Assembly: GCA_947471745.1 (NCBI GenBank)
Contig: CANJKZ010000084.1
Location: forward strand, 1,100,501 to 1,164,500
DNA: 64,000 nt
Source of the DNA: Closterium sp. Naga37s-1
Taxonomy: Eukaryota > Streptophyta > Zygnematophyceae > Desmidiales > Closteriaceae
Reading direction: 5' to 3'
The position numbers and the translations under genes were made by a program. Under the pieces are notes generated by a model. The model was not told where the DNA came from, searched no databases, and saw nothing but the letters and a program-made list of their open reading frames with translations. Shown piece by piece: positions 40,818-52,875 of this stretch (its first letter is position 1; the number at the start of each line of letters is the position of its first letter).

Positions 40818-41763
40818 TGTTAACGGGAATGAAGTGTTGGCCCCGCCCTCGCTTGGGCAACGCCGACGACTTGGTCGGATGTACGGGAGTAGCGGCCGAC
40901 CATTCATAGTGGGAGAGCTGCTCGACAGGCTTCGTCGAACTGCAGGGGACCGCTGTGGTGTTATTGTCGACCAGGGAGCTCGACAGCTGTAACTGACTGG
41001 TCTGGGCGACGGGTGGGCCGTCGACCAGGAGGGGCAGTTCGACCGGGAGGTCGACGGAGCAGTCCGTCGACCTGAGAAGTGAGCAGCCGTCGACGAGGGG
41101 CGCTCGTCGACAACAGCTGACAGTTCTGGTCGACGGAAGGGGTCCGTCGACCAGGGGGGTAACTCGACGGGAGTTGTGGTCGATCAGAGGGAACTGGTGG
41201 TCGACCAAAGCACCTGGGGTTGTCTAGGTCGTCCAGGTAACCTGCTCGACGAGTTCTGCGGAGGCACGCGAACGTCGTCGAAATCGCGATGGCGAAGGCG
41301 ACTTCGGGTTGGTATCCTGAAGTCGATATGGCTCGTCATGCGCAGGCGAAGGCCAACGGAAGCGCAACGGTGCAAGTCAGGCCAATCATCTGCGTACACC
41401 TCCGAGCGTGCGCACTGTTGTCTTCTACGGGGCAACGCTGGACAGCCGCTCTGCTGCAGCGTTGGCACACCGTCGACTTGCTGTGTTAGCAGGTCGCCTT
41501 TCTGCAGTGCTGGCGCGACTCCTCTACGCAACGCTGGCACGCGGTCGACCAAGCTAGTTGCAGAGTTGCTAGGTGCCTGATGTAGTCATTCTTGTCATTG
41601 CTTGTTGAACAATTCCATGATTCCAACATTGCTTGTGGAAACTCTTGCCGATTTCTCCCGTGATTGTGCAAGCACTAAGGAACTAGGGAAGCTACGATCA
41701 CTCCTAGTAGTTTGTGCCAACCTTGTAGTCTAGCTCACCACTGTTGTAGAGTGACTCTCCACA
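40818..41763. mobile_element. Solo-LTR-like insertion (946 bp)
   Basis: Splits the pre-RT linker of copia-4. It starts TGTTAACGGGAATGAAG, ends GACTCTCCACA (TG...CA), and is flanked by TGTCT (40813-40817) and TTTCT (41764-41768), a 5-bp duplication with one mismatch. No gene. Very rich in gtcgac words (40950-41200). Best read as a solo LTR of a family not otherwise present here. Confidence 0.7.
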
Positions 41764-42241
41764 TTTCTCTCGTCTCCTTGCCACTGCTGTCACAGCCTCT
41801 TCGTTTGAGTCTTCTGCTGCATCTGCTCTCGTTGCTAAGCTGCTTGACTTTGCTGCTGCCTGCCGTCTAGACTACGACACTGCTCTTGTTGTTGAGTCTG
41901 CGTCTGCCAGTCCTCTGTCTGTCGGGGGTGAGTGTGCTCTTAGCACGGACGTCCTTGAGGACAGGCAGGAGGACTTTGAGTCTCTTGCAGCTGCTGTACC
42001 TCGTTTCGCTTCCATGCTGCTTACCCCTGAGGGAGACCCGGATGCTCCAGACATCCCGACCCCGCGCTCTTACGCAGAGGCGATGACGGGTCCTTACTCC
42101 TCTGAGTGGCAGGCAGCCATGGATGCCGAGATGGCATCCTGGAAGTCCACAGGCACCTACGTCGACGAGGTTCCCCCACCTGAGGTGAACATAGTCGATG
42201 GCATGTGGATCTTCAGGGTGAAGCGGCCATCGGGTTCTCCA

Positions 42242-42879
42242 CCTGCCTTCAAGGCACGTTACGTTGCTTGAGGCTTCAGTCAGCGTTAGGGAGTTGACTA
42301 CTTCCAGACATTCTCCCCCACCCCGAAGATGACTACTCTTCGGGTGTTGCTGCACATCGCTGGTCAGCGTGACTACGAGTTGCACTCTCTGGACTTCAGC
42401 ACAGCTTTCCTGCAGGGCAGCGTGTGCCGCCCACCTAGTTTCACTTAGTCTTTTCCTGCAGGTACTCAGTGGAGTCTTCGGCGGCTAGTCTACGGCCTTC
42501 GTCAGGCGCCTCGCAAGTGGCACGACACACTGAGGACTACACTTGCGGCTCTTGGGTTTGCCTGCCTTCAAGGCACGTTACGTTGCTAGAGGCTTCAGTC
42601 AGCGTTAGGGAGTTGACTACTTCCAGACCTTCTCCCCCACCCCGAAGATGACTACTCTTCGGGTGTTGCTGCACATCGCTGGTCAGCGTGACTACGAGTT
42701 GCACTCTCTGGACTTCAGCACAGCTTTCCTGCAGGGCAGCCTGTGCCGCCCACCTAGTTTCACTTAGTCTTTTCCTGCAGGTACTCAGTGGAGTCTTCGG
42801 CGGCTAGTCTACGGCCTTCGTCAGGCGCCTCGCAAGTGGCACGACACACTGAGGACTACACTTGCGGCTCTTGGGTTTG
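42242..42879 (+). repeat. 319-bp tandem duplication in copia-4 RT
   Basis: Units 42242-42560 and 42561-42879 are almost identical. Both lack the same 18 bases (HEEIWL region) found in other copies, so that deletion came before the duplication. Confidence 0.9.
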
Positions 42880-43489
42880 CTCCTGCTACTGCTGACCCGT
42901 CGCTGTTTCTACGCACCGACACCTCGCTGCCGCCGTTCTACGTCCTTGTCTACGTCGACAACCTCGTCTTTGCCACTGCTGACACTGAGGCACTGGCCCT
43001 TTTGAAGTCGGAGCTGCAGAAGAGACACACCTGCACTGACCTGGGTGAACTGCGCAGCTATCTTGGCTTGCAGATCACCCTGGACAGAGCTCGGCGCACC
43101 ATTACCCTGACTCAGTCACACATGGTGCACCAGGTCCTTCAGCGCTTCGGCTTCCAGTTCTCCTCGCCACAGCCCACTCCTCTGTCTACCAGCCACTCGC
43201 TCTCAGCTCCACTTTCGGACGAGTCCGTAGAGCCGAGTGGTCCGTACCTGATGACGTGCACTCGACCCGACCTTACGTACCCTCTCAGACTCTTGGCTCG
43301 CTACGTGGCTCCCGGTAGGCACCAAAAGGTGCATTGGGATGCTGCAAAGAGGGTACTGCGTTACTTGTGCAGTACGTCGGGCATGGGGCCCGTGCTTGGA
43401 GGACGGGGTCCAGTTGTCTTCTTGGGTTGACGACTCAGCTACGCAGCGGTTGTCACAGGGTTACACCTTCAGCCTTGGCTCTGGCTCTG

Positions 43490-43592
43490 GAGGAAAACGA
43501 GGCCGCTCACCCAAGTCGGTCAGCAGGTAGGTCAGCCAGCGTAACTCCTGTGCAGCCATAGCCCCAGCGTAGATCTTCCAGATGCTTGGTTC
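43490..43592 (-). repeat. Inverted patch from downstream RNase H
   Basis: About 86 bp matches the reverse complement of 43648-43736 (AEIYAGAMAAQELRWLTYL region), inserted in the SGSVSWRS coding. A few mismatches are present. Likely copied from the other strand during reverse transcription. Confidence 0.85.
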
Positions 43593-44218
43593 TGTCTCCT
43601 GGCGGTCTACCCGCTCGTCTTCGGTTCTCAGCTCCAGTTGTGAGGCTGAGATCTACGCTGGGGCCATGGCTGCACAGGAGCTACGCTGGCTCACCTACCT
43701 GCTGACCGACTTGGGAGAGCAGCCTCGTTCGCCTCCAGTTCTGTACGTAGACAACAAGGCCATGATTGCCTTGTGTTAGGAGCACAGACTGGAGCACCGA
43801 ACGAAGCACATCGCTCTGCGATACTTCCTTGCTCGAGAGTTGCAGCAGCGTGGCCAGCTTCGTCTTGCGTACGTGCCCAGTCGGGCCAACACTGCTGATA
43901 TATTCACCAAGGCACTTCCGCTTGGTGATCATCAACGTTTTGCCACTTTGTTAGGCCTTGTGCCTACCTTGCCTCACTTGCTTACTGCCTGACTCTGCTT
44001 GTTCTGTGATCTATATATATACCTGCATGCTTGCACTTGCTAGGGTATGATCACTGTATTGTTTATTCTCTTTATATAACTCTGCATGTGAACTAGCCTT
44101 GTGGCCCTTTGCTTGTGCTCGGACTGTGTGGTGACTTTATGATCCACCCTGAGCTTGCCTTGGTTTTCTTGACTGGTCTTGTGACCACTTGTTCTCCCCC
44201 ACTTTGCCTATGGGGGTG

Positions 44219-44350
44219 TGTCAGAACATTATAGCTTATACATTTGTGTAGGCTGTAGTGGGGTAGCCCATAAGGGGTACAACCCAATTAGGGTTAGTAC
44301 TTGTACCCAACTGTTTGCTAGTTCATTTATTCTCGTTCGTTATTCTTACA
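44219..44350 (+). repeat. Copia-4 3' LTR
   Basis: 132 bp, TGTCAGAACATTATAGC to GTTATTCTTACA, closely similar to the copia-1 LTR. Confidence 0.92.
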
Positions 44351-45457
44351 TTTTGTCGCTGTCAGTAGCGGAATCTCAAACATGTCCCAAAATCTATTTC
44401 GTCGTGACTCCGGATCGTTTTGGCGCGTCGTCGGAAAGGTCGCTAGGATTAGCGAAGTCGTAACAGCGCGTTGGTGACGATCGACGTTGTGGGCAAAGTC
44501 GCGTAACTGACCGATGCCAGTCCTGAAAACTCCGTTGAAAACGCAACTCAGGTTCTTCTGACGCCAGCACCTCCGGCGATCTTGTCGTGGCTCGCCGAGG
44601 CATTTGTCGTGATTCTCCGAAAACTCCCTGGCAGAGGCAAAAAACAGCTGCTGCACTCCCTCCTGACTGCCTGCAATATTTCTCAAACTCAAACTTGGAT
44701 TGCCGATGACGTTAGTTACCTCGGCGACGTTGTCGTGACTCGCCGAGAAGTTCCGGGCAGGGGCGAAAACAACTGTCGCCTTCTCCCCCCACCTGTTATA
44801 AAAAATATCCCGCTGTTGTCGCTGGTACCCCCGAACAGCTTCCGAGTTGTACTGCTCCCCTTTTAACGACGAGTTTTTTTCGCGCGTAATGAAGCACCGC
44901 TGCAACTCCGCCATTGGCACGGATACTGTCGACGACCCCGCGGACTCCGTTAAAACTCATCCTCAGAACTGCTCGTGGTACTCGCAAATGTCTGAAATGA
45001 ACCACACCACGTAATTCTTGGTCACCTGCAGGTTGTCCTCTTGAATAATTGGTGTATCTAGCGTGCCCACCCGTCGCCATTTTCATCGCATGTGGTTAAC
45101 CACACTAGCAACCTACCAAAAGGAGGCGCTCTTTCGTGCGGAACCCATAACTATGGGTCTACCAGGGCCGAATTTCACGGAACCTAGCCCGCATCGACGC
45201 CGCGGATCCCGTTGTAGAACTTCCCCAGATGGCTTCGAAGTACACCGTAAACCGCCGAAATGATTTGATGAGCAGACGTTCACCCATCTCCCACCGCAGA
45301 AGTGTAGCCAAAAAACTGTGGTTGCGACAACAATCTCGAAGTCATTTTCCGCCGTGTAACCCTGACGTTTCCATCGTCAACCATGGTACTCCGACGTTCA
45401 CCCGTCTTCGTACCCGTTGAAATTACTTAGCAGATCCCAGGTATCCTTGGCAATACA

Positions 45458-45588
45458 TGTGAGAATAACAAACGAGAATGGAATGAACTAGCAGCAGGAT
45501 GAGTACAAGTACTAACCCTGAATTATGTTGTACCCTATATGGGCTACCCCACTACAAACTACACAATGTGCAGCATATAAGTTTGACA
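45458..45588 (-). repeat. Copia-3 3' LTR
   Basis: 131 bp, plus-strand view TGTGAGAATAACAAACGAG to TAAGTTTGACA. Confidence 0.92.
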
Positions 45589-45813
45589 CACCCCCATAGG
45601 CAAAGTGGGGGAGAACAAGTGGTCACAAGACTAGTCAAGAAAGCAAAGCAAGCTCAGGGTGGATCACAAAGTCACCACACAGTCCGAGCATAAGCAAAGG
45701 GCCACAAGGCCAGCTCACATGCAAATTTATATAAAGAGATCAAACAATACAGTGATCATACCCTAGCAAGTGCAAGCATGCAGGTATATATATATATCTC
45801 AGTACAAGCAGAG

Positions 45814-47640
45814 TCAAGCAGTAAGTAAGTGAGGCAAAGTAGGCACAAGGACTAACACAGTAGCAAAGCGCTGATGGTCACCAGGCGGAAGTGCCTTGGT
45901 GAAGACATCAGCAGTGTTGGCCCGAGTGGCCACGTACGCAAGACGAAGCTGGCCATGCTGCTGCAACTCTCGAGCAAGGAAGTATCGCAGAGCGATGTGC
46001 TTCGTTCTGTGCTCCAGTCTGTGCTCCTGACACAAGGCAATCATGGCCTTGTTGTCTACGTACAGAAATGGAGGCGAACGAGGCTGCTCTCCCAAGTCGG
46101 TCAGCAGGTAGGTGAGCCAGCGTAGCTCCTGAGCAACCATAGCCCCGGCGTAGATCTCAGCCTCACAACTGGAGCTAAGAACCGAAGACGAGCGGGTAGA
46201 CTGCCAAGAAACAGAGCCGGAACCAAGGCTGAAGGTGTAACCCTGTGACGACCGCTGCGTAGCTAGTTCGTCAACCCAGGAGGTGTCTGCGTGACCAGTG
46301 AGAACAACTGGACCCCGTCCTCCAAGCACGAGCCCCATGCCCGACGTAATGCACAAGAAACGCAGTACCCTCTTCGCAGCATCCCAGTGCACCTTTTGGT
46401 GCCTACCGGGAGCCACGTAGCGAGCCAGAAGGCTGAGAGGGTACGCGAGGTCAGGTCGTGTGCACGTCATCAGGTACATGAGGCAACCCACAAGCTCTGG
46501 GTACGGACCACTTGGCTCTACGGACTCGTCCGAAGGTGGAGCTGAGAGCGAGTGGCTGGTAGACAGAGGAGTGGGCTGTGGCAAGGAGGACTGGAAGCCG
46601 AAGCGCTGAAGGACCTGGTGCACCATGTGTGACTGAGTCGGTGTGATGGTGTGCCGTGCTCTGTCCCGGGTGATCTGCAGCCCAAGAGCTGCGCAGTTCA
46701 CCCAGGTCAGTGCAGGTGTGTCTCTTCTGCAGCTCGGACTTCACAAGAGTCAGTGCCTCAGTGTCAGCAGTGGCAAAGACGAGGTCGTCGACGAACACAA
46801 GGACGTAGATCGGCGGCAGCGACGTGTCGGTGCGTAGAAACAGCGACGGGTCAGCAGTAGCAGGAGCAAACCCAGGAGCCGCAAGTGTAGTCCTCTGTGT
46901 GTCGTGCCACTCGCGAGGCGCCTCGCGGAGGCCGTAGACTAGCCGCCGGAGGCTCCACTGAGTACCTGCAGGAAACTACCCAGTGAAACCAGGTGGTCGG
47001 CACAGCCAGATCTCCTCGTGCAGGCTGCCCTGCAGGAAAGCTGTGCTGAAGTCCAGAGAGTGCAACTCGTAGTCACGCTGAGCAGCAACGTGCAGCAACA
47101 CCCGAAGAGTAGTCATCTTCGGGGTGGGGGAGAAATTCTGGAAGTAGTCAACTCCCTGTCGCTGTCTGAAGCCTCGAGCAACGTAACGCGCCTTGAAGGC
47201 AGGCGGAGAACCCGGCGGCCGCTTCACCCTGAAAATCCATATGCCATCGACTATGTTCGCCCGAGACGGGGGAACTTCGTCGACGTAGGTGCCTGTGGAC
47301 TTCCAGGATGCCATCTTGGCATCCATAGCTGCCTGCACTAAGAGGAGTAAGGACCCGTAATCGCCTCTGCGTAAGAGCGCGGGGTCGGGATGTCTGGAGC
47401 ATCCGGGTCTCCCTCAGGGGCAAGCAACATGGAAGCGAAACGAGGTACAGCAGCTGCAAGACACTCAAAGTCCTCCTGCCTGTCCTCAAGAACGTCCGTG
47501 CCAAGAGCACACTCACCCCCGACGGACGGAGGACTGGCAGACACAGAGTCAGCAACTAGAGCAGTGGCGTAATCGAGACGGCAGGCAGCAGCAAAGTCAA
47601 GCAGCTCAGCAATGAGAGCAGACGCAGTAGTAGACTCAAA
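45814..47640 (-). pseudogene. Copia-3 reverse transcriptase and RNase H
   Basis: Minus strand. RT: AAMDAKMASWKSTGTYVDEV, NIVDGIWIFRVKRPPG, KMTTLRVLLHVAAQRDYEL, SLHEEIWLCRPPGFTG, then a stop at 46976. The catalytic block reads VLVFVDDLVFATADTE near 46790 (FVDD). RNase H: SSCEAEIYAGAMVAQEL and YVDNKAMIALCQEHR. The last frame (45814-46701) is open over 295 codons and ends LPHLLTA. Confidence 0.88.
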
Positions 47641-49196
47641 GGAAGGGTAAGTGACAGCAGTGGCGAGGAGATGAGAGACAGTGGGACTAGCAACACGAGC
47701 TCAGTCAGACTCAGGGTCAGGGACCTTAGGAAGAGAGGACTCTAGAGGAGCACGCAGAGGAACACGCAGTGGAACAGAGGAAGGACGAAGTGCCATAGCG
47801 TGCATGCCGGGGACAGGAGGAGGACGCGAATGAGGAGCGCGACGAGAAGTGCAAACAGGCGGGACAGGACGAGACGCAGGCTCACGACGCTCTGTAAGAC
47901 TGCCAAAAAGCTTAGTGTAAGGAGAGGGAGCCGGCACTGGGGAGGCTGGCGATAACGGCGGCTGCGACTGGTCATGCGGTGGACACAGGAAGGGAGGAGG
48001 AAGACCAGTAGAAGACGGGACACCAAGAACCTGCTGAAGCAGGGGAACGAAGTACAGTCGCTGCCGCACTGTGCCTCCAGCACCTCCAGCGACGGGGTCA
48101 ACAGCTCCACCTCCTACAGCTACAGCGCCTCCTGCGCCAGGGCCTACAACTCCAGCTCCTCCAGCTCCAGCGCATCCAGCGCCAGCTGCTCAAGGCTCCG
48201 TAGGGTCTCCAGCTCCAGCGCAACCAACACCACCATTCCCGGGAGTTCCAGCACCACTGGAACGAGCACCTCCAGGACTAGTAGCCGCAGTACCTCCAGT
48301 ACCGCCAGCTCCAGTAGTAACAGCAGCACCTCCAGTCCAGTGTCCCCAGCCCCTCCAGCTCCGGGAGCTCCACTCCGACGGTGCGCGTGCCGAACAAGCC
48401 ACTCACGCAGCTGCTGCGAGGACAGTCGCGGCGAAGCACCTGCAGGACCTCCAGACGAAGCAGCACCCCGAGGCTCAGCACCCCCAGACTCCACACCCTC
48501 CAACTCAGCACCCCCAGGCTCAACACCCTCAGTCTCAGCACCCCCAGGCTCAGCACCCCTAGACCCAGCACCCTCAGACCCCGCACCCCCCGGCTCCGCA
48601 CCCCCAGACGCAGCACCCCCAGACGTAGCACCTCGAGCAGCACCTGAGCCGACAGCTACCTGAACAGGCGCAATACAAGGGAGAGGGTCTACCTGAGACA
48701 CACCCGAGGGAGCAGGACCCAGGGGCGGGAGGGGGTCTACCGGAGGTGGACCGGGAGCAAGGAAGAGCGGCGGGGGCGGGGGAGGGGCAGAGCGGTACGG
48801 GAAGAGACGGTAGAAGGGAACCGACTCGTCGAACGTGACGTCCTGAGACAGGAGGACACGGCGCGAGGTGGGGTGGTAAAACTGCCAACCAGGCGCGTCA
48901 GGGACAAAGCCAAGGAAGACGCAGGGAATGGCACGGGCGGAGAGCTTGTCCGCGGACGTATTGCGAACAAAGGCACGCGAACCCCAGACCCAGAACACCG
49001 ACGCATCGCCAACCTTCCCCGTCCAACGCAGTGTAGGCGAGGTCTCCGGCAAGGAGACACGGGGCCAGAGTTTGAGCTGATGCGCAGCGAACCGGACCGC
49101 AAACGGCCACAGAAAATGGGGAGCAGCCGCATGTATCATGGAGGTACGAGCGACCTCCATGACTAAGCCAATGCGGCGCTCAGCAATCCCATTTTG
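47640..49196 (-). pseudogene. Copia-3 integrase C terminus and linker
   Basis: Starts after a TAG at the PQQNG position (49197). It reads VMEVARTSMIHAAAPHFLW, WGSRAFVRNTSADKLSA, GWQFYHPTSRRVLLSQDVTF, a Pro-rich segment, and acidic repeats (GGAEPGGAGSEGAGS type, 48460-48640). It then shifts frame through the pre-RT linker. Confidence 0.82.
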
Positions 49197-50467
49197 CTAA
49201 GGGGAGTCCGGAAGCGTGAACGACTGGAGAATGCCCTCCCCACGACAAAAGTCCCGCAAGAGGTCGGAGGAGAACTCACCACCTCGTTCAGAGTGAAGAC
49301 GCAGAACAGGGAGATCCTGACCGAACTGCTCGCGTAGCTGGAGACGGACTAAACAGATCCAAGGGATCAAGACATCAGAGACCTCACCCTTGCTGCGCAA
49401 GGGGAAGACCGTGGTGTACCGCGTATAGTCGTCAACTACTAGAAGAAAGTAGCGCTCGCGGCCCTGTTTACTGACGCGGGCGGGGCCCCACACGTCCATG
49501 TGGAGGGTCTGCAGGGGAGTAGTTGTCGGGGGAAGCGAGGAGGAGTGAGGAGCGGTGCGCTGCCTGCCTTTTCGACGCAAGGAAGACAGGGCGGGGCAGG
49601 CGAGGGCGGTAAGGGAGGCAGAGACCTGGGGAGACAAGAGACAAGGAGACGGGAGTGCATGCCACGAATGCGTGGCAGGGAGGGGTGACCCAGGCGGTGG
49701 TGCCACAGAAGAGTCTGGTGCGACAGGAGGCGACACGAGGAAGAGGCGGCTACCTGACCTGACGCAGACACCTGAGCAGACGCAGCAACCTGAGGAGCCT
49801 CGGTAGCCAGTATGTACAGACTCGACCCTGGCCGACGAGTGAACGTAGCCAGGTGACGCCCCGTCCGTGTGCACGTGCAGATCGACACACGCTGACCCCC
49901 AGGAGTGGTGGTAGTGACCATCGCATCCTGAAGGGCAGCGGTACTCACCAAGTTCGTAGAGAACGAGGGGAGGTGAAGACCTGTCAGTGAGTCGGACGGA
50001 ACCGCCGGACACGGGAGGACAGTGGAGGAACTGGCAACGACCGGGCCCCCAGAGGGGTCAGCCAGTCTGACCGGAACAGGTGCAGGAAGAGGAGCGAGAG
50101 TGGTGCTGTCACGAAAGAAACAGCGCGAGGCGCCGGAGTCCAACGTGAAAGTGTGCAAGGCCTCAGCAGGCGCAGTACCAGGGGGAGTACCAGACGCACT
50201 AGCACCTAGAGCAGCAGCGGCTATATCTGGGTCAGGCGGCACACACCGGTAACAGTCACCCTCAGCACTAAAAGACAAAGCATACATGGCAGAGATAATA
50301 ACATCATAGTCTAGGTCAAAGATAGCAACTCCCGACCTAAGCAAATCCTCCCAGTGAGGGCGCTCGACGTCGTCACCAAACTCAGCACGCCAGGCGTCGT
50401 CTAGGCGGGCAAAGCAGCGGCGCTCAGTGTGATACTTCCCACATGTCTGGCCCGCACGGACACCCAT
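49197..50467 (-). pseudogene. Copia-3 protease and integrase core
   Basis: Zinc-binding-like gag end (VRAGQTCGKYHTERRC), protease FTLDSGASRCFF (about 50135), integrase LLWHHRLGHPSLPRIRG. A frameshift near 49560-49600 leads to HMDVWGPARVSKQG, VVDDYTRYTTVFPL and HSERGGEFSSDLL (E in place of D in HSDRG). It ends at TAG at 49197. Confidence 0.85.
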
Positions 50468-51595
50468 GCGAATGACATACCGGCAGCTCTCAGTACCCCC
50501 ACCCGGCCAACGCTGAACTAACCACTCACGGAGCTGCTGGGGCGACTGGGTCTCGCTCCGACGCTGCTGCTGCTGGCCCCGACCACCACCAGGGCCTCCA
50601 CGCTGAGGTCCAGACCTACCACCACCAGTCCCACCGCCTCCACTGCCGCCACTCCCTCCGCTGCCTCCACCGCCGCCACCAGAGCCCCCACTGCCGCCAC
50701 CAGTCCCACCGCCGCCACCACCTCCACTGCCTCCACCACATCTACCGCTGCCCCCACCACCGCTCCCGCTGCCACCTCCACCACCACCGCTGCCTCCTCC
50801 ACCCCCCCGACCACCCGTGCCCTTGCTGTTGCGGCGCTTCGCACTAGTCGAAGCAGCACCAACGTCCTCAGTAACAGAGACGTCTGCAGCAGCAGCAGAG
50901 GCGAAGGAGGGGGAAAGGGGGGAGGGGGAGCACCCCTCAAAGAAGGGTGAGCGCGGAGTGCCACGAGCAGCACCTACAGCAACTGCACTAGTCTCTGCTG
51001 CGAGGAGATGTTGCTCGAGGAGGTCAACAGTGAGGGAGGTGGGGTCGAGGGTGAGAAAGTGGTCCCTGACAGAGCGAAGGGAGTCAGGGGGGCGAGTGAC
51101 TACGAATTAGAGAGTGATGTACATCGGGGGCGGGTTCCCTTCAAGGAACTCGACTGGGAGGGCAGCGCCGTAGCGAGCGTCGCTAGAGCGCAGGTGGGTA
51201 ACCAGGTCCGCTACTCTGGCAAAAGCCGACAGCTCAGGGAACAGGTAGGGCAGTAGCAGCCTGCCAAGAGCAGCAGTGGCAGGGGAGGAGTAGCGAGCAA
51301 CGACAGCGTCGTACAGGGCCTGTGCTGTCCTGTGCTCTCCCAAGTGAGCACATTTGGTCACGGGCAGGTGGTTGCGAATGGCTAAGCGGGCAGTAGCGTC
51401 ACGAGAAAGCCACTGGTAACGAGTCGAACCGTCAGCTGTGGCGGAAGGGGTTGGAGCGGCACCGGACACATGGTCAAACAGTGAGACACTGTCCTTACTA
51501 TCGCTCAGTAGGTACAGTTGCAGATCGTCGTGCCACGTGTCAAATGCAACCGGTCTGCCCTCCTGATCGAACGCTAGAACCCTAAGCGAAGCCAT
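50468..51595 (-). pseudogene. Copia-3 gag
   Basis: Starts at 51595 with MASLRVLAFDQEGRPVAFDT. Open to a TAA at 51107 in PMYITL*F, where Tyr is expected. It continues with the RDHFLTLDPTSLT region, LLEQHLLAAETSAVAV, FFEGCSP, and the Gly-rich tail (50580-50815). Confidence 0.85.
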
Positions 51596-51659
51596 AGTGG
51601 CGCAGGACTCAGGAGCAGCAGTAGCAGTAGTAGCAGCAGGAGCAGTAGCAGTAGTAGCT

Positions 51660-52700
51660 AAGGGGCCAGGGGGGCAAACACGAGGGTGGAGGGGCCGAGG
51701 GGCCGAGGGGCCAAGGGTCCTAGGGGCCGAGGGGCCGAGGAGACTAGGGGCTGAGGGGCCAAGAGGCGGGGCCGAGGGGCCAAACACGAGGTCAAGGGGG
51801 GGGGCCAAGGGGCATAGGGGCTGAAGGTCCAAACAAGAGGGTGCCAGGGCCGAGGGGCCGAGGGGCCAATAGGCCTAGGGGCCGAGGGGCCGAGGGGCGG
51901 GGCCGAGGGGACAAAGAGGCCTAGGGGCCGAGGTGCGTTCCTAGGGGCGACGGGGCCAGTGGGGCCGAGGGGCGCGGCTAGGGGCGACGGGGCCAATCGG
52001 GGCCGAGGGGCGCGGCTAGTGGCAACGGGGCCAACGGGGCCGAGGGGCGCGGCTAGGGGCGACGGGGCCAACGGGGCCGAGGGGGGGGCGCGACTAGGGG
52101 CGATGGGGCCAACGGGGCCGAAGGGGCGCGGCTAGGGGCGAAGGGGCCAACGGGGCCGAAGGGGCGCGGCTAGGGGCGACGAGGCCAACGGGGCCTAGGG
52201 GCGCGGCTAGGGGCGACGGGGCCAACGGGGCCGAGTGGCGCGGCTAGGGGCGACGGGGTCGACGGGGCCAACGGGGCCTTGGGGCGCGGCTAGGGGCGAC
52301 AGGGCCAACGAGGCCGAAGGGGCGCGGCTAGGGGCAACGGGGCCAACGGGGCCTTGGGGCGCGGCTAGGGGCGACGGGGTCGACGGGGCCAACGGGGCCG
52401 AGTGGCACGGCTAGGGGCGACGGGGCCAACGGGGCCGAAGGGGCGTGGCTAGGGGCAACGGGGCCAACGGGGCCGAGTGGCGCGGCTAGGGGCGACGGGG
52501 TCGACGGGGCCAACGGGACCTTGGGGCGCGACTAGGGGCGACGAGGCAAACGGGGCCAAGGGGCCGAGGTAGGGGCAGCGACGGGCCGGGGCCTAGGGGC
52601 CGTGAGCAACGGGGCCGAGGGGCCGTGAGCGACGGGGCCTAGGGGCCGTGAGGTGGCGCGACGGGCCTAAGGGGCGTGACGGGCCTAGGGGGGGGTACTA
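51660..52700 (-). repeat. Copia-3 tandem-repeat leader
   Basis: Two repeat types: ggggccgaggggcc units next to gag (51660-51960), then cgcggctaggggcgacgggg units (51960-52700). C-rich on the element's sense strand. Confidence 0.85.
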
Positions 52701-52744
52701 GCAGCGTAGCAGGTGGTGGGCCCAAGAAACCTACTCTGATTCCA

Positions 52745-52875
52745 TGTGAGAATAACAAATGAGAATGGAATGAGCTAGCCGCAGGATGAGTACAAGTACT
52801 AACCCTGAGTTGTGTTGTACCCTATATGGGCTACCCCACTACAGACTACACAATGTGCAGCATATAAGTTTGACA
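52745..52875 (-). repeat. Copia-3 5' LTR
   Basis: 131 bp, same ends as the left LTR. Confidence 0.92.

Larger units (their letters stand above)
41769..43988 (+). pseudogene. Copia-4 reverse transcriptase and RNase H
   Basis: Pre-RT (GECALSTDVLEDRQEDFE), RT start EWQAAMDAEMASWKSTGTY, then stops in YVA*GFSQR*GVDY. After the duplicated block comes FYVLVYVDNLVFAT, where the YVDD active site reads YVDN: the second catalytic Asp is lost. Later parts: LKSELQKRHTCTDLGEL, YLMTCTRPDLTYP (preceded by a short deletion), RNase H AEIYAGAMAAQEL, and YVDNKAMIALC followed by TAG. It ends LPHLLTA near 43990. Confidence 0.87.
37627..44350 (+). mobile_element. Ty1/copia element, 5' truncated, rearranged (copia-4)
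   Basis: Begins in the Gly-rich end of gag directly after the LTR at 37484-37626, with no primer site, leader or gag core. It continues through protease, integrase, RT and RNase H to a standard 3' LTR (44219-44350) preceded by CTATGGGGGTG. The flank after the LTR is TTTTG. Secondary events inside are an insertion (40818-41763), a 319-bp duplication (42242-42879) and an inverted patch (43490-43592). Confidence 0.85.
45458..52875 (-). mobile_element. Full-length Ty1/copia element (copia-3)
   Basis: 7418 bp, 131-bp LTRs at both ends, perfect ATACA duplications (45453-45457 and 52876-52880). The primer site (reverse complement TGGAATCAGAGTAGGTTTC) adjoins the right LTR; the purine tract complement CACCCCCATAGG follows the left LTR. 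It has all copia domains in order but is broken by stops and shifts. By eye the LTRs differ at about 6 of 131 sites. Confidence 0.93.
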
